A DNA stretch of 8,980 bases, taken from the NCBI GenBank assembly GCA_937901335.1, contig CALCHC010000021.1:1-8980 (forward strand). Reading direction: 5' to 3'. Source of the stretch: an uncultured Phascolarctobacterium sp. GTDB taxonomy: Bacteria > Bacillota > Negativicutes > Acidaminococcales > Acidaminococcaceae. The translations under genes were made by a program, and so were the position numbers. The notes under the pieces are model-generated. The model searched no databases. It had not been told where the DNA came from and saw only the letters and a list, made by a program, of their open reading frames with translations. Positions 4,460 through 8,980 of the stretch are shown in pieces. Position 1 is the first letter of the stretch. Every line of letters starts with the position of its first letter.

Positions 4460-7400
4460 ATGAGTATGATTAGAAGAATTTTTGTGGAAAAGAAAGATGC
4501 TTTTGCCGTTGAAGCACATGGTCTTTTAGCTGACCTGCGCAACAATCTCGGCATGACTGCCCTGAAAAACATCCGTATGATGAATCGTTACGATGTTATG
4601 GGTTTGAATGACGAAGAATTTGCAATGGCAAAAAAATTGGTTCTTTCTGAACCTCCCGTTGACAAAGTTCTGGAAGAAGAACTTGCTTTGGAAGCTGGTG
4701 CACACGCATTTGCTGTGGAACTGTTGCCCGGTCAATACGACCAACGCGAAGACTTTGCGGAACAATGCATTCAATTGATTACCCAAAAAGATCGTCCGAT
4801 GGTTGCAGCTGCTAAAGTTTATGTTCTTGAAGGCGAATTGAGCGAAGATGAAGTTGCTAAAATTAAAGCATACTGCATCAACCCGATTGAAGCTCGTGAA
4901 GCTGAATGGGGCAAACCGGAAACTTTGGAAAGCACCTGCGAAGAACCTGCTAAAATTGCACGTGTTGCTGGTTTCTTGACCATGACCCGTGAAGAAGCAG
5001 AAGCTCTGCGCAAAGAAATGGGCTTGGCAATGAGCATCGAAGATTTGCTCTGGTGCCAAAAATACTTTAATGAAGAAAACCGCGAACCTTCCGTTACTGA
5101 AATTCGCGTACTTGACACCTATTGGTCTGACCACTGCCGTCACACCACCTTCATGACTCAAATTGAAGATGTAGAAATTGTACCCGGTACTTACACTAAA
5201 CCGGTACAAGAAGCTTATGATAAATACATGGCTGCTCGCGATGGTGTATATGGTGAAAACACCGAGCGCCCTGTAACCTTGATGGATATCGCAGTTATCG
5301 GTATGAAAAAACTGCGTAAAGAAGGCAAGCTTGCTGACTTGGACGAATCCGAAGAAATTAATGCATGCTCCATCGTTGTACCCATCGAAGTAGATGGCAA
5401 CACCGAAGAATGGCTTGTAATGTTCAAAAACGAAACCCACAACCATCCGACCGAAATCGAACCTTTCGGTGGTGCAGCTACCTGCTTGGGCGGTGCAATC
5501 CGCGATCCGCTGTCCGGTCGTTCCTATGTATATCAAGCAATGCGCGTAACTGGTGCTGCTGACCCGCGCGTTCCTGTTTCTGAAACTATCGAAGGCAAAT
5601 TGCCCCAACGTAAAATCACTATTGGTGCTGCTGCAGGCTATAGCTCCTACGGTAACCAAATTGGTCTTGCTACAGGTCACGTACAAGAATACTACAACGA
5701 AAAATTCGTTGCTAAACGTATGGAAGTTGGCGCTGTAATTGGTGCTGCTCCTCGTAGTGCAGTTCGTCGTGAACGTCCTGCTGCAGGCGATATCGTAGTA
5801 CTCCTTGGTGGTCAAACTGGTCGTGACGGCTGCGGCGGTGCAACCGGTTCTTCTAAAGAACATACTGTAGACTCTTTAATGAGCTGTGGTGCAGAAGTTC
5901 AAAAAGGCAATCCGCCGACTGAACGTAAAATCCAACGCTTGTTCCGTAATCCGGAAGTTACTGCAATGATTAAACGCTGCAACGACTTCGGTGCAGGCGG
6001 TGTATCCGTAGCGATTGGCGAATTGACCGACGGTCTCGTAATCGACTTGGATAAAGTTCCTAAAAAATACGAAGGTTTGGACGGCACTGAACTTGCTATC
6101 TCCGAATCTCAAGAACGTATGGCAGTTGTAATTGAAGCTGCTAATAAAGATGCATTCATTAAATTTGCTGACCAAGAAAACTTGGAAGCTACCGTTGTTG
6201 CAGAAGTATCTGCTGACCCGCGTCTTGTTATGTACTGGAGAGGCGACAAAATTGTTGACTTGTCCCGTGCATTCCTCGACACTAACGGCGTAGCACAACA
6301 CACCAGCATCGTAGTTGAAGATACTAAAGCTGACAACGTATTTGATAAAGTTCCTGCTGAAGTTGCAGAAGCTGCTGACATTAAAGCTGCTTGGCTTGGC
6401 AACTTGGCTCGTCTGAACGTTTGCAGCCAAAAAGGTATGTCCGAACGTTTCGATAGCACCATCGGTCGTGGTACTGTAATGATGCCCTTTGGTGGCAAAA
6501 CTCAAATCACCCCGTCCGAAGGTATGGTAGGTAGAATCCCCGTACTCCACGGCACTACCACTGCTGCTTCCGTAATGGCTTGCGGTTACAATCCGGAAGT
6601 TGCAATCTGGAGCCCGTTCCACGGCGCAATGTACGCAGTTGTAGAATCCGTAGTTCGTGCAGTTGCTTTGGGTGCTGACCCGGCAAAACTGCGCTTGACC
6701 TTGCAAGAATACTTCCCCAAACTGAACAACACTGCTGCTTGGGGCTTGCCTTTCGGCGCACTTCTTGGTGCGTTCACCGCTCTGGATGCTCTAGAACTGC
6801 CTGCAATTGGCGGTAAAGACTCCATGTCCGGTACCTTTATGGATAAAACTGTTCCGCCTACCTTGGTTTCCTTCGCTGTAGGCGTAATTGATGGTAATAA
6901 AGCAGTTTCTGCAGAATTCAAAGAAGCTGGCAACGAAGTTGTATTCCTGTCCTGCCCGCGCGACAATGCAGAAGTTCTTGACTTCGCAGCTCTTCGCAAA
7001 AACCTTACTGCAGTTCATGCAGCAATGGAAGCAGGCAAAATCAATGCAGCTGCAGCAGTTAAAGACGGCGGTATCGCTGCTCTCGTAACTACTATGTGCC
7101 TCGGTAACGAACTTGGCTTCGAATTCATTAAACCTTTCAGAGATACCGACAGCCTCTTCACTTTGCAACCGGGCGGTATGGTGCTCGAACTTGCTAAAGG
7201 CGTAGAACCTGAAGATGTATTCGAAGGTTTGGAATACATGCTCCTCGGTCACACCACTGCAAATGCAGGCGTAGCAATCAACGATGCAGTAATCTCCGAA
7301 GCAGAAGCAAAACACGCTTACATGGAAACTCTCCAAGGTATCTTCCCGTACAAACTGGCTGATACCGAAGCTCCGGCAGATATTGCACAACCGCTTTACA

Positions 7401-8236
7401 AAGCAGAACTGCCCTTGACTGCACCCATCACCATTGCTAAACCGCGCGTATTCATCCCTGTATTCCCCGGTATTAACTGCGAATACGATAGTGCTCGCGC
7501 ATTTGAAGCAGCAGGTGCAATTGCAGAAACCTTCGTAGTTCGCAACCTCACTGCTCAAGCAATCGAAGAATCCGTTGAAAAAATGGTTCAATACATCAAC
7601 AACGCAAACATCGTTATGATTCCTGGTGGCTTCTCCGCAGGTGACGAACCGGACGGCAGTGGCAAATTCATTGCAACCATGCTCCGTAACCCGCGCATTA
7701 AAGAAGCTGTTAGCGAATTGCTCAACAACCGCGATGGTTTGATGCTTGGTATCTGTAACGGCTTCCAAGCTTTGATTAAACTTGGTCTTGTTCCCTACGG
7801 CGAAATCCGTGATATGGAAGAAGTTAGCCCGACCTTGACCTTCAACAACATTGGTCGTCACATTTCTCAAATCGTTACTACCAAAGTTGTTTCCAACAAA
7901 TCTCCGTGGCTGGCAATGTGCGAACCTGGCGATGAACACGCTATCGCAGTATCTCACGGCGAAGGTCGTTTCTATGCACCGGAAAGCACCATTAAAGAAT
8001 TGTTCGCTAACGGTCAAGTTGCAACCCAATATGTGGATGCAGCAGGCAACCCGACCATGAACATGCCTTACAACCCCAACGGCAGCTTGTATGCTATCGA
8101 AGGCATCACCAGCCCAGACGGTCGTGTACTTGGTAAAATGGGTCACACCGAACGCTTCACTGATGGTTTGTTCCGCAACATCTATGGCAACAAAGACCAA
8201 ATGTTGTTCAAATCCGGCGTAAACTACTTCAAATAA
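4460..8236 (+). CDS. purL: Phosphoribosylformylglycinamidine (FGAM) synthase, single-chain form
   Basis: The enzyme converts formylglycinamide ribonucleotide, glutamine and ATP to formylglycinamidine ribonucleotide, the fourth step of de novo purine synthesis, in the cytoplasm. The 1258-residue chain fits the large form that fuses the parts encoded separately as purS, purL and purQ in Bacillus. In order, it has an N-terminal PurS-like region (about 1-150) and a linker with YWSDHCRHTTF (221-231). Two PurM-like ATP-binding halves follow, with FKNETHNHP (322-330) and GGKDSMSG (784-791). A class I glutamine amidotransferase domain runs from about 995. Its nucleophile is Cys1099 in LGICNGFQ, the His/Glu pair is His1166 and Glu1168 in SHGEGRF, and PGGFSAGDEPDGSGKF precedes them. 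All key residues are present, so it should be active. Codon use is strongly biased (AAA, GAA and CAA nearly exclusive, with AAC/TTC/GAC favoured), unlike the two genes before it, suggesting high expression. No purine riboswitch is seen just upstream, so it probably depends on the operon promoter. Confidence 0.97.
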   Translation: MSMIRRIFVEKKDAFAVEAHGLLADLRNNLGMTALKNIRMMNRYDVMGLNDEEFAMAKKLVLSEPPVDKVLEEELALEAGAHAFAVELLPGQYDQREDFAEQCIQLITQKDRPMVAAAKVYVLEGELSEDEVAKIKAYCINPIEAREAEWGKPETLESTCEEPAKIARVAGFLTMTREEAEALRKEMGLAMSIEDLLWCQKYFNEENREPSVTEIRVLDTYWSDHCRHTTFMTQIEDVEIVPGTYTKPVQEAYDKYMAARDGVYGENTERPVTLMDIAVIGMKKLRKEGKLADLDESEEINACSIVVPIEVDGNTEEWLVMFKNETHNHPTEIEPFGGAATCLGGAIRDPLSGRSYVYQAMRVTGAADPRVPVSETIEGKLPQRKITIGAAAGYSSYGNQIGLATGHVQEYYNEKFVAKRMEVGAVIGAAPRSAVRRERPAAGDIVVLLGGQTGRDGCGGATGSSKEHTVDSLMSCGAEVQKGNPPTERKIQRLFRNPEVTAMIKRCNDFGAGGVSVAIGELTDGLVIDLDKVPKKYEGLDGTELAISESQERMAVVIEAANKDAFIKFADQENLEATVVAEVSADPRLVMYWRGDKIVDLSRAFLDTNGVAQHTSIVVEDTKADNVFDKVPAEVAEAADIKAAWLGNLARLNVCSQKGMSERFDSTIGRGTVMMPFGGKTQITPSEGMVGRIPVLHGTTTAASVMACGYNPEVAIWSPFHGAMYAVVESVVRAVALGADPAKLRLTLQEYFPKLNNTAAWGLPFGALLGAFTALDALELPAIGGKDSMSGTFMDKTVPPTLVSFAVGVIDGNKAVSAEFKEAGNEVVFLSCPRDNAEVLDFAALRKNLTAVHAAMEAGKINAAAAVKDGGIAALVTTMCLGNELGFEFIKPFRDTDSLFTLQPGGMVLELAKGVEPEDVFEGLEYMLLGHTTANAGVAINDAVISEAEAKHAYMETLQGIFPYKLADTEAPADIAQPLYKAELPLTAPITIAKPRVFIPVFPGINCEYDSARAFEAAGAIAETFVVRNLTAQAIEESVEKMVQYINNANIVMIPGGFSAGDEPDGSGKFIATMLRNPRIKEAVSELLNNRDGLMLGICNGFQALIKLGLVPYGEIRDMEEVSPTLTFNNIGRHISQIVTTKVVSNKSPWLAMCEPGDEHAIAVSHGEGRFYAPESTIKELFANGQVATQYVDAAGNPTMNMPYNPNGSLYAIEGITSPDGRVLGKMGHTERFTDGLFRNIYGNKDQMLFKSGVNYFK

Positions 8237-8253
8237 TATAGTGTGAAATTATG

Positions 8254-8283
8254 AGAACCCTTCGTGTAAAAACGGAGGGTTCT
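8254..8283 (+). terminator. Rho-independent terminator after purL
   Basis: AGAACCCTTCGT (8254-8265) pairs with ACGGAGGGTTCT (8272-8283) to give a 12-bp stem with one G-U pair and a 6-nt loop. It lies 17 nt after the purL stop. The T-tract is interrupted (TTTCGTGTGTTTTC), so termination may be incomplete. Confidence 0.8.
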
Positions 8284-8309
8284 TTCGTGTGTTTTCGTAG
8301 ATATTTATT

Positions 8310-8338
8310 TTGTTTTACTACTGGTAATTTTGTGTAAT
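8310..8338 (+). promoter_or_regulatory. Possible pnp promoter
   Basis: TTGTTT (8310-8315) and TGTAAT (8333-8338) are 17 nt apart. A second -10 candidate, TAAAAT (8345-8350), has a poor -35. A promoter is expected here because a terminator precedes pnp, but the region is so AT-rich that the exact choice is uncertain. Confidence 0.35.
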
Positions 8339-8368
8339 TTAGGGTAAAATGCTTAAGGAAAATTTTTT

Positions 8369-8400
8369 CTCTTTTTTCTAAAAAATAAAGAGGATTTTTT
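8369..8400 (+). promoter_or_regulatory. AT-rich stem with T-run in the pnp leader (possible attenuator)
   Basis: CTCTTT (8369-8374) can pair with AAAGAG (8387-8392), followed by GATTTTTT. The stem is short and weak. pnp leaders are often control points (autoregulation with RNase III in E. coli), but nothing here proves a switch. The rest of the 8284-8462 leader shows only the possible promoter and the AGGAGG binding site. Confidence 0.2.
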
Positions 8401-8462
8401 AAATTTGCGTCGAATAGACACGGGTAACCCAAAATGTGAAAAGATATAGGAGGCATAAGAAT

Positions 8463-8980
8463 ATGCATAGTTACAGCATGAATCTTGGTGGCAGAACCCT
8501 TACCATTGAAGCTGGCAAAATTGCTAAACAAGCAAATGGCGCTGTATTGGTTCGTTACGGTGATACTGCAGTAGTAGTAGCAGTAACCGGCACCAAAACA
8601 CCCCGTGATGGTGTAGACTTTTTCCCTTTGACCGTTGACTTTGAAGAAAAAATGTATGCCGTTGGTAAAATTCCTGGTGGCTTTATTAAACGTGAAGGTC
8701 GTCCTAGCGAACAAGCTATTTTGACCAGCCGTTTGATTGACCGTCCGATTCGTCCGATGTTCCCCGATGGCTACCATAATGACGTACAAATCGTAGCAAC
8801 TGCAGTTTCCGTTGATCCGGATAACGCTCCTGATATGCCTGCAATGGTTGGTGCTTCTTGCGCACTCTCCATTTCTGACATTCCGTTCGAAGGCCCCATC
8901 GCTGGTGTTCGCGTTGGTTTGATTGATGGCGAATTCATCATCAACCCCACCGTTGAACAAGCTCGCGCAAGCCTTTTGAA
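8463..8980 (+). CDS. pnp: Polynucleotide phosphorylase, 5' part (runs off the window)
   Basis: PNPase degrades RNA 3' to 5' by phosphorolysis and can also add tails; it works as a trimer and often associates with a degradosome. The visible 172 codons cover most of the first RNase PH-like domain. They include RYGDTAVVVAV (31-41) and the channel-loop and RNA-contact block GGFIKREGRPSEQAILTSRL (72-91), then IDRPIRPMFPDGY (92-104). The 'FIKREGRP' stretch is the counterpart of E. coli FFRREGRP. The second PH domain and the KH and S1 domains would lie beyond position 8980. The start at 8463 has AGGAGG (8448-8453) 9 nt upstream. It follows purL after 226 nt and a terminator, so it is probably an independent unit. 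rpsO, often directly upstream of pnp, is absent here. Codon use is optimised as in purL. Confidence 0.96.
   Translation, partial: MHSYSMNLGGRTLTIEAGKIAKQANGAVLVRYGDTAVVVAVTGTKTPRDGVDFFPLTVDFEEKMYAVGKIPGGFIKREGRPSEQAILTSRLIDRPIRPMFPDGYHNDVQIVATAVSVDPDNAPDMPAMVGASCALSISDIPFEGPIAGVRVGLIDGEFIINPTVEQARASLL

Noticed and set aside
4526..5863. Antisense open frame of 445 codons inside purL (similarly 5876-6706 and 6791-8200)
   Set aside because: The frames are in codon register with purL and rich in Cys, Phe, Asn and Ser from reverse reading. They are open only because purL avoids TTA, CTA and TCA; no family resemblance or binding site was seen.
8417..8440. GGGTAACCC in the pnp leader as an operator
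   Set aside because: It is only a 9-base palindrome without spacing or repeats that would set it apart from chance.
8229..8960. Antisense open frame of 243 codons over pnp and its leader
   Set aside because: It is a mirror of the biased pnp codons plus non-coding leader; pnp itself is unmistakable on the plus strand.

Overview
The window looks like the chromosome of a low-to-medium GC Firmicute. A single-chain PurL of about 1258 residues next to a DUF2156 protein and an Eis-like acetyltransferase suggests a Clostridia/Negativicutes relative. That placement is inference from gene content, not from any search.

Left part (1 to about 2210), accessory in character: AT-rich and entirely on the minus strand. 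It holds the 5' part of a UvrD/HelD-type superfamily 1 helicase gene, split in two by a one-base frameshift between its Q motif and its Walker A motif. Next comes a roughly 200-nt imperfect palindrome with no coding content. Last is a compact two-gene unit, DUF4160 followed by DUF2442, with its own promoter and a strong rho-independent terminator.

Central part (about 2300 to 8290), plus strand: an extended -10 promoter starts what looks like an operon of three genes. These are a DUF2156 (GNAT-fold) protein that appears to start at a rare AUU codon, an Eis-like GNAT acetyltransferase 8 nt downstream, and purL 38 nt further on. The operon closes with a rho-independent terminator at 8254-8283. 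PurL makes formylglycinamidine ribonucleotide (FGAM) in de novo purine synthesis. No other purine gene is visible, so purL sits here apart from a purine cluster.

Right part (8284 to the end): an AT-rich leader and the first 172 codons of pnp (polynucleotide phosphorylase), cut by the window edge. No rpsO is immediately upstream, although rpsO-pnp is the common arrangement in bacteria.

No tRNA, rRNA, CRISPR array, insertion sequence or prophage gene was seen. The points most worth a second look are the AUU start with an embedded Shine-Dalgarno sequence, the helicase frameshift and the long palindrome. I do not see a clear new multi-gene system. The nearest candidate is the poorly understood DUF4160-DUF2442 pair next to the broken helicase.
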